Source of the DNA: a virus
Virus record (IMG/VR): IMGVR_UViG_3300045912_000638
Location: 1-27,086 of that record
Reading direction: 5' to 3' (one strand)
DNA length: 27,086 nt
The notes under the pieces are model-generated. The model was not told the DNA's origin, made no database searches, and saw nothing but the letters and a program-made list of their open reading frames with translations. Position 1 is the first letter of the stretch. The number at the start of each line of letters is the position of its first letter. Both the position numbers and the translations under genes were made by a program. Shown one piece after another: positions 11,590-19,381 of this stretch.

Positions 11590-12185
11590 GAACCCCCGAA
11601 CGCCAGTGCGCCTAGCAGATTTGACATCAGCTGTTCGACCTTCTGTTCCGTCTCCGCTCGGCGCGCAAAGTACGCCTCGCGCGCCGAGCGCGGCAGGTCA
11701 GCCATCAGCTCCTCAGCGCGCGCCCGCGTCGCAGCCTTAACTCTGGCGCGCATCTCTTGTACCTCTTCGTATGTGTACAATCCGCGGTGCGGTTTCGGCT
11801 CGGGCCAGCGAGCCATGCTGTCCCTGAACCGTTCTTTATCAGCGCATATGCGCTTGAAAAACTCAGGACTGCACCGAACCGCACGCTCGACTTCGACCCG
11901 CGGCGCAGGGGGGCTTGCGGGTAAGACCTCTAGGGCGGTCGGGGCGTCCGTTGACGGTGGCTCGTCTTGCGGCGCAGGGTCGTCCGGTGGTGGCGTCTCG
12001 TCTTGCACAGGCGTCTCGTCCGTTGGCGTCACCCGCTCGTCCGTCGGCGGCTTCGGCTCATCCGCCGGCGTCACCTGCTCGTCAGTCGGCGGCTTTGGCT
12101 CGCCCTTGATCGTAAGGCTGCCAGTGACTTGGGCGGAAAGCCCAAACACTTCGATCTTAAATTTGAATTCGACTTCGGTTTTCAT
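11580..12185 (-). CDS. Unknown 201-residue protein with acidic Pro-rich repeats
   Basis: ATG 12185 is preferred; a GTG lies immediately before it. The family is not recognised. The N-terminus (MKTEVEFKFKIEVFGLSAQVTGSLTI) looks like a small beta-hairpin domain. Residues about 30-80 are acidic Pro-Thr repeats (EPKPPTDEQVTPADEPKPPT and similar), probably a flexible linker. The C-terminal part (about 95-201) is charged and helical (FFKRICADKERFRDSMARW, MRARVKAATRARAEELMADL). It lies between the RecT-like gene (25-base gap) and the 131-residue gene (overlap). The position suggests a DNA-transaction accessory, for example a binding partner of the annealing protein, but this is inference. Confidence 0.5.
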   Translation of the reverse strand: MKTEVEFKFKIEVFGLSAQVTGSLTIKGEPKPPTDEQVTPADEPKPPTDERVTPTDETPVQDETPPPDDPAPQDEPPSTDAPTALEVLPASPPAPRVEVERAVRCSPEFFKRICADKERFRDSMARWPEPKPHRGLYTYEEVQEMRARVKAATRARAEELMADLPRSAREAYFARRAETEQKVEQLMSNLLGALAFGGSHE

Positions 12186-12210
12186 CACGGTGTCTCCATT
12201 CTCGTTCGGG

Positions 12211-13743
12211 CTACAGTCCGCAGATCATATCTGCGAACAGGATTCGGGCGGCGGCGGCGATGGCGCGCCACTTCCGCATGACGGCGGGCTGCTTGCGCCA
12301 ATTCTCTTTGGCCAGCCAACCGAGATTTTTCGCGTCGTCCATGCTGAACGACTCGGTGTGTGGCGACATACCGCGCCGCGTCATGACGACTGTGCATTTT
12401 GCGCCGTCGTCGCGCACTTCCAAGTTTTCCAGCTGTCCACTGCGCTGGATCAGCGCGAGCATCAGCTGTGGTTTGAGACTCAGACGTCCCTGAATGACAT
12501 CAATTCCGGTGACGGCCGCGATGGGCGTTATGCCCAGCTGCGCGGCGATCTCGAAAAGCGTCACGACTTGGGCGATGCTCTTGATGTTCGTCGGCAGTAA
12601 GCCTGAATCGAGGAACATCTCGGCTTTCTTGAGCAGCAGCCCAAAGCGCTCTGACTCGGTCTCGCCCTGCTCGCGCTTGGGCGCGGGCGGAAGTGGCGGG
12701 CTGAAACGCGGATCTGTTTGCGCCAGCTTCGCGCTCTCGGCAAACGACGCTACCCGTTCTTCGATCTGGGCGCGGGTCAGACCCTTGCCGATGGCCGCGT
12801 CGAGCGTCGGCTCGCCGACAGCTTCTTGGAACGCGCTGCGCAAATCGCGCAGCCCGGCGTCGCGTAGGAGCGCAATCAGCCGTGCGCGGAATTGCGACGG
12901 CGTCTCGGCGTCAGGTTCAGGTTCGGGATTGGGATTGGGATTGGCTGGTTGCTCTTGGCTTGGTTCACTATCTGAAACATCTTCATTCAGATCGTGACCG
13001 TCGGGCGCGGACAAGTCGTCCTGCGCGGGATCATCAAACATAGTATTAACCTCGATTGGGCTGGGCTGGCTGAACAGCCACGTCTCGGCTGCGTCCAGAC
13101 ATTCGGATAGGGACAAAAGATTGATCAACTCGGCCGTGATTGGCTGAGCGTCGGGCTGCTTGGCCGCGTTCACGGCGCGCTGCCAAGCCGCGGCTTTGAC
13201 GCACGCTTGCCACAGCAGCTGCGCGTCCTGCTCGGTCATGTCCGCGCCATTGCTCTGCCCACGGACGTCAATACCCGTCCACCGCTGCAAAGCGTCCGTG
13301 GCGGGTGTTTGCGGCTGCCCACGCGGGGCGGGCGCGGGGCGGGTAAATCCTTGTGGTTGGCTGCGCGGCGGGTGTGGCAGGTTGGCAATAGCAGTCAGTG
13401 CGCTGAGCGCGTGGAGACGCTTTGGCGTGCTGCTCTGTTCGTCAGCGCGGTAGCTGCACCGCGCCAATATCGCTTCGAAGAAAGCGCGGCGCGTCTCAAA
13501 AAGGCTCGGTAGGGTGTGGAGCGGCAGGGCGTTCTCGGCTTTGCAAGCGCGCTTGAGGATCAGCGCTACGGCTGAGTCGCTGAGCGGCTGCGGCGTGGCG
13601 GCGCGCACCAAGCGCTTGGCCATATCCAGCGCGCTGTTGCGCTGATATGGATTGGCGTGCCATGCCTCTCCCGCCCGCGCCGCGGGACGCACGGGGACGG
13701 TGGAAGATTCGGCGTTGACAAAATCTGAAGTTGGTGTTAGCAT
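12211..13743 (-). CDS. RecT-like single-strand annealing protein with long N-terminal extension
   Basis: The C-terminal part (about residues 365-510) matches the RecT-type pattern seen in many actinophage and phage annealing proteins: KAEMFLDSGLLPTNIKSIAQV, GITPIAAVTGIDVIQGRLSL, KPQLMLALIQRSG, the SFSMDDAKNLGWLAKENWRK motif, and a final RAIAAAARILFADMICGL. Such proteins pair single-stranded DNA ends for recombination and concatemer formation. The first 360 residues have no match I recognise and include helical segments and a Pro/Asn/Glu-rich linker (about 235-285). Total length is nearly twice that of typical RecT proteins (about 270-330). No exonuclease partner is seen in the window. AAGGAC precedes the start. 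Confidence 0.7.
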   Translation of the reverse strand: MLTPTSDFVNAESSTVPVRPAARAGEAWHANPYQRNSALDMAKRLVRAATPQPLSDSAVALILKRACKAENALPLHTLPSLFETRRAFFEAILARCSYRADEQSSTPKRLHALSALTAIANLPHPPRSQPQGFTRPAPAPRGQPQTPATDALQRWTGIDVRGQSNGADMTEQDAQLLWQACVKAAAWQRAVNAAKQPDAQPITAELINLLSLSECLDAAETWLFSQPSPIEVNTMFDDPAQDDLSAPDGHDLNEDVSDSEPSQEQPANPNPNPEPEPDAETPSQFRARLIALLRDAGLRDLRSAFQEAVGEPTLDAAIGKGLTRAQIEERVASFAESAKLAQTDPRFSPPLPPAPKREQGETESERFGLLLKKAEMFLDSGLLPTNIKSIAQVVTLFEIAAQLGITPIAAVTGIDVIQGRLSLKPQLMLALIQRSGQLENLEVRDDGAKCTVVMTRRGMSPHTESFSMDDAKNLGWLAKENWRKQPAVMRKWRAIAAAARILFADMICGL

Positions 13744-13770
13744 AGTCCTTGTTCCCTTCCTTTTCCCTTT

Positions 13771-13799
13771 CGCCGCGCGGGCACCACACCCGCGCGGCG
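13771..13799 (+). terminator. GC-rich hairpin with U-tract on the plus strand
   Basis: Arms CGCCGCGCGGG (13771-13781) and CCCGCGCGGCG (13789-13799) form a perfect 11-bp stem, followed on the plus strand by ATCTTTTTCTT. It faces rightward although no plus-strand gene lies upstream. On the minus strand, the direction of local genes, the stem is followed by A-rich sequence, so it is not an intrinsic terminator for the operon. Confidence 0.6.
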
Positions 13800-13808
13800 A
13801 TCTTTTTC

Positions 13809-14021
13809 TTACTTGCTAAACTTGTCGCGGACGCGGCGTGGACGGATGTCCTCGCAGCCGGCGATGGACAGCCAACGCCGCACCGTGACACAGTTCACGC
13901 CCAGTGCTTTGGCGGTAGCGTGGACTGATCCCATCTCTTCGAACTTTTCCCGCACCAGCTGAGCTGGCGCAACGCCCAACTCTGCGGCCATTTCGAGGAT
14001 TTTATAGCGTGGTCGTGCCAT
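13809..14021 (-). CDS. Small helix-turn-helix protein heading the replication operon
   Basis: ATG 14021 is chosen because GGAGGGAGG lies just upstream. The 70-residue protein has a helix-turn-helix with a transposase- or regulator-like pattern: ILEMAAELGVAPAQLVREKFEEMGSVHATAKALGVNCVTVRRWLSIAG, where SVHATAKALGVNCVTVRRWL is a classic recognition helix pair. The C-terminus is basic (RPRRVRDKFSK). It is the first gene of the leftward replication operon and directly faces the late operon, so it is a candidate early/late switch regulator. A palindrome of 18 bases (14050-14067) just upstream may be its operator. Confidence 0.65.
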   Translation of the reverse strand: MARPRYKILEMAAELGVAPAQLVREKFEEMGSVHATAKALGVNCVTVRRWLSIAGCEDIRPRRVRDKFSK

Positions 14022-14049
14022 GAGCCTCCCTCCTTCTAGCTTCAACTTC

Positions 14050-14067
14050 AAGTAGTGTACACCACTT
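14050..14067. promoter_or_regulatory. Palindromic operator candidate upstream of the HTH gene
   Basis: AAGTAGTGT-ACACCACTT is an 18-base palindrome with one mismatched pair, 29 bases upstream of the HTH gene start. A possible minus-strand -10 (TATATT, 14073-14078) lies just upstream of it in the direction of transcription, so a bound protein would block the early operon. No clear -35 is visible. Confidence 0.5.
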
Positions 14068-14103
14068 CGTAAAATATATCAAAGCCCAATTTAGCCCAAC
14101 CAA

Positions 14104-14127
14104 CTCAATAGTTTAGTCTGGTATAAT
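14104..14127 (+). promoter_or_regulatory. Extended -10 promoter for the late operon, with operator half-site
   Basis: TGGTATAAT (14119-14127) is a perfect extended -10 element facing the structural genes. CTCAATAG (14104-14111), the same half-site as in the operators near 2.7 kb, lies 10 bases upstream of the -10. A second, weaker candidate follows at 14170 (-35 TTGACA) and 14193 (TAATCT, spacing 17). Confidence 0.55.
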
Positions 14128-14226
14128 TTTAATCTTTAGGCGCGGCAGCTTATTAAAACAGTCGTGCAATTGACAGTGCATTTATTCTCATCTAATCTTT
14201 CATAAGACCTAATGTGAGTTTGAGTC

Positions 14227-14652
14227 ATGACCACGCGAAAGACAAAAGCTAACCGTAGACCACCCGGCGAAACGCAGCGCACCATGGCGCGCCGCGCCGA
14301 GGTGTGGCGTCTGCGCGCTGAAGGCGTGGCGATTGCGGAGATTGCTCGGCGGCTGAAGGTGACGCGCACGACGATCTGGACAGATATGAAGCGCACCGCT
14401 GCCGAGCTTAACGAAAAAACCCTTGACCTTGCCGAACATAATCGCCAAATCGACCTCGAGCGCATTGACGTTGCCATGCGCGCTGTCATGCCGAAGGTGC
14501 AATCGGGCGACCTGCGCGCTGTGGACACCATGACGCGGCTCATTGAGCAGCGCGCCAAGCTGCTCGGCTACTACGCCGCCCAAAAAGTCGATCTGACCAC
14601 GAATGGAGAACCCCTGAAGGTGCAGCTCGAAGTGGTGGAGACGGCATCGTGA
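14227..14652 (+). CDS. terS: Terminase small subunit
   Basis: The 141-residue protein precedes and overlaps the large terminase gene (GTGA, 14649-14652). It has an N-terminal helix-turn-helix (about residues 20-55; AEVWRLRAEGVAIAEIARRLKVTRTTIWTDMKR) of the homeodomain-like type used by small terminases to bind pac or cos DNA. A central helical oligomerisation region (about 60-125; LDLAEHNRQIDLERIDVAMRAVMPKVQSGD ... LIEQRAKLLGYYA) and a short C-terminal tail follow, probably contacting the portal or the large subunit. It recognises the phage DNA and regulates the motor. An alternative start at 14284 (MARRAEVW) would remove 19 basic residues. It is the first late gene behind the promoter at 14104-14127. 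Confidence 0.85.
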   Translation: MTTRKTKANRRPPGETQRTMARRAEVWRLRAEGVAIAEIARRLKVTRTTIWTDMKRTAAELNEKTLDLAEHNRQIDLERIDVAMRAVMPKVQSGDLRAVDTMTRLIEQRAKLLGYYAAQKVDLTTNGEPLKVQLEVVETAS

Positions 14653-15920
14653 GCGCCTCAGCCGTCCACCTGACCCGCCGCCGCGGTGTTTTCGAGCCAC
14701 CGCCGGGCGGCGTCCACCGCCTGCAACTCTATCGGCAGCAGCACGAATTCGTGATGGCTGAGCAGCACCACCTCGCGCTGCTCGGCGGCATCGGCAGTGG
14801 GAAAAGCATCGCGGGCAACGTGCGCGTACTGCTCGCCGCGCTCGGCGCGCTGCCATTCCTGCCCGCGCCCAATCTTGGCGTGGTCACTGCGCCAACCTAC
14901 AAGATGCTCGACGACGCCACCTATCGCAGCTTCAAGCAAGTCGCCGGCGCGTTTCTCGTAGACTACAACGCGAGCAAGGGCTTGGCGCGCATGGCCAACG
15001 GCTCTGAGATCATCTTTCGCAGCACGCAAGATCCCGACACCCTGCGCGGGCCAAGCATCAGCTATTGGCACGGTGACGAGGCAGCGCTCTCGCCGGCGGA
15101 AGTTTGGTCGATCATGTTGGGACGTTTACGCCAAGACGGACGGCAGGGCTACGCATGGCTGACCACCACGCCAAAAGGAAAGCAGTGGATTTACAAGATT
15201 TTCGCGCAGACTTTTGTTGACGATCCTGACTACCGCCTCATCCGCGTCAAGACGCACGCCAATCCATTCGTCAGCCGTGAATGGATTGAGGCGCTTGAGG
15301 CGAACTATCACGGTGAGTACGCTCGCCAAGAACTGTACGGCGAGTTCGTTGGTTGGGAAGGACTCATCTATCCCGAATTCGACCGCGCACGGCACACGAC
15401 CAACACCTTCCCCACGCACTACGAAGAAGTGATCGCCGGGGTGGATTGGGGCTTTAACAACCCCGGCGTCATTCAGGTGTGCGGAGTGCGCGACGGCGTG
15501 GTTTACAACATCCATGAAGAGTACGCGGCGCGGCGCGGGATTGACGATTGGGCGCGCATTGCCTTGCAGCTTCGGCACTCGTTTGGGGTCAGCGCGTTTT
15601 ACTGCGATCCGAGCGAACCCGCCTACATCGAGAAACTGCGCGAGCAGGGCTGCAAAGCGCACGCCGCGAACAACAGCGTGCTGCCGGGCATTCAAGCGAT
15701 CAAGCGCCGGCTGAACAGCAATACGCTGCTGCACTACGCTGGTGCAGTACATACGTTCGCCGAGTACGAGGCGTACCAGTGGGCGCGCAAGGGCAGCGAA
15801 AGTACTGAGCATCCACTGAAAAGCAACGATCACGCGCTCGACGCGCTGCGCTACGCGGTCATGGGCATCGAGCATGGCATGCGACCGCTAGCGGTTCGCG
15901 TCAGGGAAGGACTAGGTTAG
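14649..15920 (+). CDS. terL: Terminase large subunit
   Basis: The start is a GTG coupled to the previous stop (GTGA). The 423-residue motor protein shows Walker A GGIGSGKS (46-53), a Walker B region SYWHGDEA with catalytic D143-E144, coupling motif TTTPKG (172-177) and the RNase H-like nuclease: VDWGFN (D266), FYCDPSEP (D320) and SNDHALDALRY (D394, D398). It packages DNA into proheads by ATP hydrolysis and makes the cut that ends each packaging event. All catalytic residues expected of the family are present, and the length is normal for compact terminases. The mechanism (headful or cos) cannot be read from this window. Confidence 0.97.
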   Translation: MSASAVHLTRRRGVFEPPPGGVHRLQLYRQQHEFVMAEQHHLALLGGIGSGKSIAGNVRVLLAALGALPFLPAPNLGVVTAPTYKMLDDATYRSFKQVAGAFLVDYNASKGLARMANGSEIIFRSTQDPDTLRGPSISYWHGDEAALSPAEVWSIMLGRLRQDGRQGYAWLTTTPKGKQWIYKIFAQTFVDDPDYRLIRVKTHANPFVSREWIEALEANYHGEYARQELYGEFVGWEGLIYPEFDRARHTTNTFPTHYEEVIAGVDWGFNNPGVIQVCGVRDGVVYNIHEEYAARRGIDDWARIALQLRHSFGVSAFYCDPSEPAYIEKLREQGCKAHAANNSVLPGIQAIKRRLNSNTLLHYAGAVHTFAEYEAYQWARKGSESTEHPLKSNDHALDALRYAVMGIEHGMRPLAVRVREGLG

Positions 15921-15923
15921 TTT

Positions 15924-17363
15924 ATGAATCTAACATACGCGCTAGATCGCGTTTTGAAATTGAACATCGCGCTTGACGGATTACGTGGCGAATGGCAGCA
16001 GCGCGCTGAGAACGTTGCGCGCTTTCGGCGCTACGATGACGGTGAGCATGATAACAAACTGAGCGACGCCATGCGCCAAATGCTCAGAATTGGCACACGC
16101 GATGATTACACGCTGTCAGCGAATTACATGCCGCTGGTGATCGACACGCTCAACAATCGCCTGAGCGTGGTCGGCATTGAAGCCGACGCCGCCTCGCCAG
16201 AGGCAACCCAGTGGGCGCAGGTGCTGCTTGAGGCCGAGCGCTTTGATCGTCTGCAAACGACGGTGCACCGCGCTGCGATCCGAGACGGCGACTCGTTTGT
16301 TTTCGTGTGGTGGGATGCTAAGCAGCAGCGCGTGCGGCTGACTCTGCAAGAAGCGTTCGATGGTCGCGTGGGCGTCATCCCGATCTACTATACCGACGCT
16401 GACAGCGCACCGGGCGCGGTCATCAAGATTTGGCAAGAGACTCTGTCCGACGACGGTCGTCTGACCGCTCGCGTTCGCCTGAACGTCTATACTGATAGCG
16501 AGATCAGACGCTATGTTGGTAAGAACTTATCCGCGAACGATTTGCAGCCGTTCAGCGATGATGGCGTCCCGGCAGTGCAGGAGTGGCGGGACGCCGACGG
16601 CAGTCCACTTGGCATCCCGATCATCCATTTCCGCAACCGCCCGCGTGGGCAGTGGGGCGTCAGCGAAATTAGCAGCGCAATCGTCTTGCAAGACTGCCTG
16701 AACCGCACGCTCGCCAGCTTGCTGTTGGCAGCTGAGAAGACCGCGTTTACCGTGCGCGCTGCATTCGGTTTCGAGCCGCCCGCGCAGATCGGGGTGGGCG
16801 ATTGGGTCGTCGTCGCGCCCGGCGGTCTCACCAAAGAGCAGCAGGCGCGCATCGAAACGCTCGACGCCGGCGATGTTGCGACCCTGCGCGAGACGGTCAC
16901 TTTTTTCAAGAGTGAGATTGCAACCACGACTGGCACGCCCACCCCTGAGATGTTCAGCAGCAGCAACCTGAGCGGTGAAGCATTCAAGCAGCGTGAAGCG
17001 ACTCTGGTCGGGAAGATTAACGCGTTCCAACAGCATGCCGGCGCCAGCTGGGAGATGGTGCTGGACACCGCCTGGCGCGTGCAGGCAGCTTTCGGCGAAC
17101 AGCCGCCCGACTACGCTCGCTTCAACACGCGCTGGCTGCCCGCGCAGTCGCTCGACGAAAAACAGCGCATCGCCAACGCGGTCGCCGTGCGCGACTCCGT
17201 CTCGCGCCGCGCATTTTTGCGCTTGGTCGCAGCTCCGCTCGGCTTGGAGCAGTCTGACATTGACGTAATCCTGAACGAAATGCGCGAAGACGAACAAGCG
17301 AGTGCGCTGGCCAGCTTGAGCGCCGTGCCAGACTTCCGTGCGTTCGGGCTGAATGGGGAGTAG
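15924..17363 (+). CDS. Portal protein (SPP1 gp6-like)
   Basis: The 479-residue protein lies 3 bases after the large terminase. It has the layout of SPP1-type portals: N-terminal wing (DRVLKLNIALDGLRGEWQ ... RRYDDGEHDNKLS), the YMPLVIDTLNNRLSVVGIE signature (about 67-85), a clip/stem region (IIHFRNRPRGQWGVSEISS) and a long C-terminal crown helix with SGEAFKQREATLVGKINAFQ (about 348-367). Twelve copies form the DNA channel at one capsid vertex, dock the terminase and start capsid assembly. AAGGAC upstream serves as ribosome-binding site. Length fits the family (about 450-500). Confidence 0.93.
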   Translation: MNLTYALDRVLKLNIALDGLRGEWQQRAENVARFRRYDDGEHDNKLSDAMRQMLRIGTRDDYTLSANYMPLVIDTLNNRLSVVGIEADAASPEATQWAQVLLEAERFDRLQTTVHRAAIRDGDSFVFVWWDAKQQRVRLTLQEAFDGRVGVIPIYYTDADSAPGAVIKIWQETLSDDGRLTARVRLNVYTDSEIRRYVGKNLSANDLQPFSDDGVPAVQEWRDADGSPLGIPIIHFRNRPRGQWGVSEISSAIVLQDCLNRTLASLLLAAEKTAFTVRAAFGFEPPAQIGVGDWVVVAPGGLTKEQQARIETLDAGDVATLRETVTFFKSEIATTTGTPTPEMFSSSNLSGEAFKQREATLVGKINAFQQHAGASWEMVLDTAWRVQAAFGEQPPDYARFNTRWLPAQSLDEKQRIANAVAVRDSVSRRAFLRLVAAPLGLEQSDIDVILNEMREDEQASALASLSAVPDFRAFGLNGE

Positions 17364-17366
17364 TCA

Positions 17367-18371
17367 ATGCTGCCACGACTCTTGGAGCGCTTTAACGAAC
17401 TGCTAGACCAGACCTTTGAAGATGGCATGCGCGAATTCGTCAAGAGCCTAGCGCGGCTTTGGCGCACAGGCTCGGCGCTGCGTGCTGCATTCGACGAGGT
17501 GCGGGCTGCTGCCGAAACCGCGGAGAGTCGCGCTGAGCGCTTGCGTCCTGACGATCCATCCATCTCGGCATTTCTAGACGCCTTGGAAGTCGAGCTGAAT
17601 GGTCTCGCCGGCGCGCTCGGCACGGCGACCAACGCGATTGTGATCGCCATGCTCAGCATCAGCGGCAGCCTTGCGCGGCAAATCAGCCTTCCGCGCAGCC
17701 GAGACAACCTCTGGCGTCCACTCCGAATCGAAGACCTGCTGCGCGCCGGGCTGCGGAACTATATCAGCCGCCCTGAATTCGCGCAAATGCTGCGTGGATT
17801 CGGAGCAGCGTCGGTCGCGCAGGTGCGCCGTGCGGTGACACGCGAGTTTATGCGCGGTACATCGCCGCTGCGCCTAGCGCTGCTCTTGCAGCGCTTTGCG
17901 CGCCGCATGCCCGAGGCACGCGCCATGACCATCGCCCGCACGCTGCAATTGCAGACGTGGCGGGATGCAACAGTGCTGCATTATCAAGCCAACAGCGACC
18001 TCGTGACGCACATGATCCGCGTCGCGGCGCTCGACGGTCGCACTTGTCTCGCCTGCATCGCGCTGCACGGCACGCGCTTGGAACTCGGCGAGGCGCTGCA
18101 AGATCACTACAACGGACGCTGCACTGCCATCGGTGTGACGCGCTTTACGCCGCGTGCAATCGAGACTGGTGAGCAGTGGTTCAGGCGGCAGCCGCCCAGC
18201 TTTCAACGGCGCAGTATGGGCGGTGCGGCGTGGCGCGCTTGGCGGGCGGGCGCGGTCGTCCTCGATGATTTCGTCGAAGAAGTGGATGATCCACTTTTCG
18301 GCGAGATGGTGCGCGAGGCGTCGCTGCGCGGAATCCTCGGCAGCGCGGCGCGGGATTATTATGCGAAATAG
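17367..18371 (+). CDS. MuF-like head morphogenesis protein
   Basis: The 334-residue protein directly follows the portal (3-base gap), the usual place for MuF/SPP1 gp7-type minor capsid proteins. The N-terminal half is helical. The C-terminal region (about 195-265) shows the family's Cys/His pattern: ALDGRTCLACIALHGT and DHYNGRCTAIGVTRF, giving C227, C230, H234, H247 and C252 as possible metal ligands. A few copies sit inside the prohead near the portal and may be ejected with the DNA. The C-terminal 60 residues (RRQPPSFQRRSMGGAAWRAWR ...) extend beyond the core but resemble tails of phage MuF proteins. No polymorphic toxin domain is fused. Confidence 0.85.
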   Translation: MLPRLLERFNELLDQTFEDGMREFVKSLARLWRTGSALRAAFDEVRAAAETAESRAERLRPDDPSISAFLDALEVELNGLAGALGTATNAIVIAMLSISGSLARQISLPRSRDNLWRPLRIEDLLRAGLRNYISRPEFAQMLRGFGAASVAQVRRAVTREFMRGTSPLRLALLLQRFARRMPEARAMTIARTLQLQTWRDATVLHYQANSDLVTHMIRVAALDGRTCLACIALHGTRLELGEALQDHYNGRCTAIGVTRFTPRAIETGEQWFRRQPPSFQRRSMGGAAWRAWRAGAVVLDDFVEEVDDPLFGEMVREASLRGILGSAARDYYAK

Positions 18372-18399
18372 CGCGCTGTCGTTTAGAACAGACGTCAAA

Positions 18400-18429
18400 T
18401 TGACTCTCCTAGACCAAGTGTGCTACTTT
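18400..18429 (+). promoter_or_regulatory. Weak internal promoter candidate
   Basis: TTGACT (18400-18405) and TACTTT (18424-18429), the latter preceded by TGC as an extended -10, are 18 bases apart in the 84-base gap after the MuF-like gene. This could boost expression of the scaffold and capsid genes, which are needed in high amounts. Confidence 0.35.
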
Positions 18430-18455
18430 GAACGATAGGGAGAAAAGCGTAAGCG

Positions 18456-18800
18456 ATGAATCCATTAAATCCGCAGTTCGTCACAGCCCTCTCTGACGCG
18501 GGCGTTGTTATATCACTAATATTCTTGAGCATCTTGCTTGTGGTGTGCTTTGGCACGTTCGTGTTTGTCGGATTGCGCGGCAGCGCGATGATCACAGCCA
18601 ACGCGATCAAGCAGATGCGGCAGCAGTACACGATAGATATGCATAATCTGCAACGCCACCTCGATGGGCGCTTTGACAGGCTGGACAGCGTGTTGAGCAG
18701 TCTGAGCGAAGATGTGGAATCGGTGACCATCGCACTGCGCAGCAAAGCGAAACCCGGCTGGCTGGCACGCCTGCTGGGTATTGAGAGCATGGGAGACTAG
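18456..18800 (+). CDS. Single-pass membrane protein between MuF and scaffold
   Basis: The 114-residue protein has a strong membrane segment (about residues 14-40; AGVVISLIFLSILLVVCFGT). A helical, coiled-coil-like part follows (about 48-95; ANAIKQMRQQYTIDMHNLQ, LDSVLSSLSEDVESV), ending in a basic tail (KAKPGWLARLLGIE). AGGGAG lies about 15 bases upstream. No family is recognised. A membrane protein inside a head-gene cluster is unusual. It might be a second holin-like or superinfection-exclusion protein, or an internal virion protein released with the DNA. Its own promoter candidate upstream suggests partly separate expression. Confidence 0.55.
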   Translation: MNPLNPQFVTALSDAGVVISLIFLSILLVVCFGTFVFVGLRGSAMITANAIKQMRQQYTIDMHNLQRHLDGRFDRLDSVLSSLSEDVESVTIALRSKAKPGWLARLLGIESMGD

Positions 18801-18801
18801 T

Positions 18802-19371
18802 ATGCAAGACGATCAGGGCTTGAAGCCCAAAGCGGAAATGGCACAGGATGCCGAGCGACCAAGCGACGAATTGCAATCGTTGGTCGCACAGATTCAATCC
18901 GACCCTGAACAAGCCGCCAAGATGATCCGCGAACTGCGCGCCGAGGCGGCACAGCGCCGCGTGGCAGCGCGTGAGGCGGAGAGCAAAGCGCAGCGCTTAG
19001 AGCAAGAAGCCCAAGCCCGCGCCGAGGCGGAGATGATTGAGCAGGGAAAGTGGCGCGAATTGGCACAACAGCGCGAACAAGAACTCGCGGCAGCGCAAGC
19101 AGCTGTCGCAGCGCTAGATGCCTATCGTGCCTACACGCAAGCGCAAGTCCAAGACCGTTTGGCAGCCTTGACGCCGGAGCAGCGTGCGTTGATCGAGGAC
19201 GAAGATCCGATTAAGACGCTGAAACGACTTGAGGCTGCCGAAAAAGCCGGGCTGTTGAAGCCGCCTCGCCCCGCGCCACCAGTGATGGACGCGGAAGCCG
19301 GGCGCACGCCGACGGACGCCGAGCAGGTCAAGCTGCGCTTGTCTGGCATGAAGCCAAAGTTTAGGCTCTAG
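18802..19371 (+). CDS. Capsid scaffold protein
   Basis: ATG 18802 has GGGAG about 7 bases upstream; a TTG start 7 codons earlier is less likely. The 189-residue protein is highly charged and almost entirely coiled coil (about residues 22-140; Gln, Ala, Glu and Arg rich, such as AREAESKAQRLEQEAQARAE). A helical hairpin DRLAALTPEQRALIEDEDPI and a short basic C-terminus (LRLSGMKPKFRL) follow, the part that contacts the capsid protein in other scaffolds. It guides prohead assembly and leaves or is degraded before DNA packaging. Position just before decoration and capsid genes is standard. No protease gene is seen. Confidence 0.85.
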   Translation: MQDDQGLKPKAEMAQDAERPSDELQSLVAQIQSDPEQAAKMIRELRAEAAQRRVAAREAESKAQRLEQEAQARAEAEMIEQGKWRELAQQREQELAAAQAAVAALDAYRAYTQAQVQDRLAALTPEQRALIEDEDPIKTLKRLEAAEKAGLLKPPRPAPPVMDAEAGRTPTDAEQVKLRLSGMKPKFRL

Positions 19372-19381
19372 GAGATAAGAA

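Noticed and set aside
11773-12600. Plus-strand frame of 275 codons overlapping three leftward genes
   Set aside because: It crosses the boundary of two well-placed minus-strand genes, is rich in Ser/Gly/Val repeats mirrored from the Pro-rich linker, and has no ribosome-binding site.
15126-15875. Long open frame antisense to the large terminase
   Set aside because: All terminase catalytic motifs are on the plus strand; the antisense frame results from GC-rich codon bias.
17367-18371. Polymorphic toxin fused to the MuF-like protein
   Set aside because: The C-terminal extension is short and basic, with no nuclease or other toxin motif visible.
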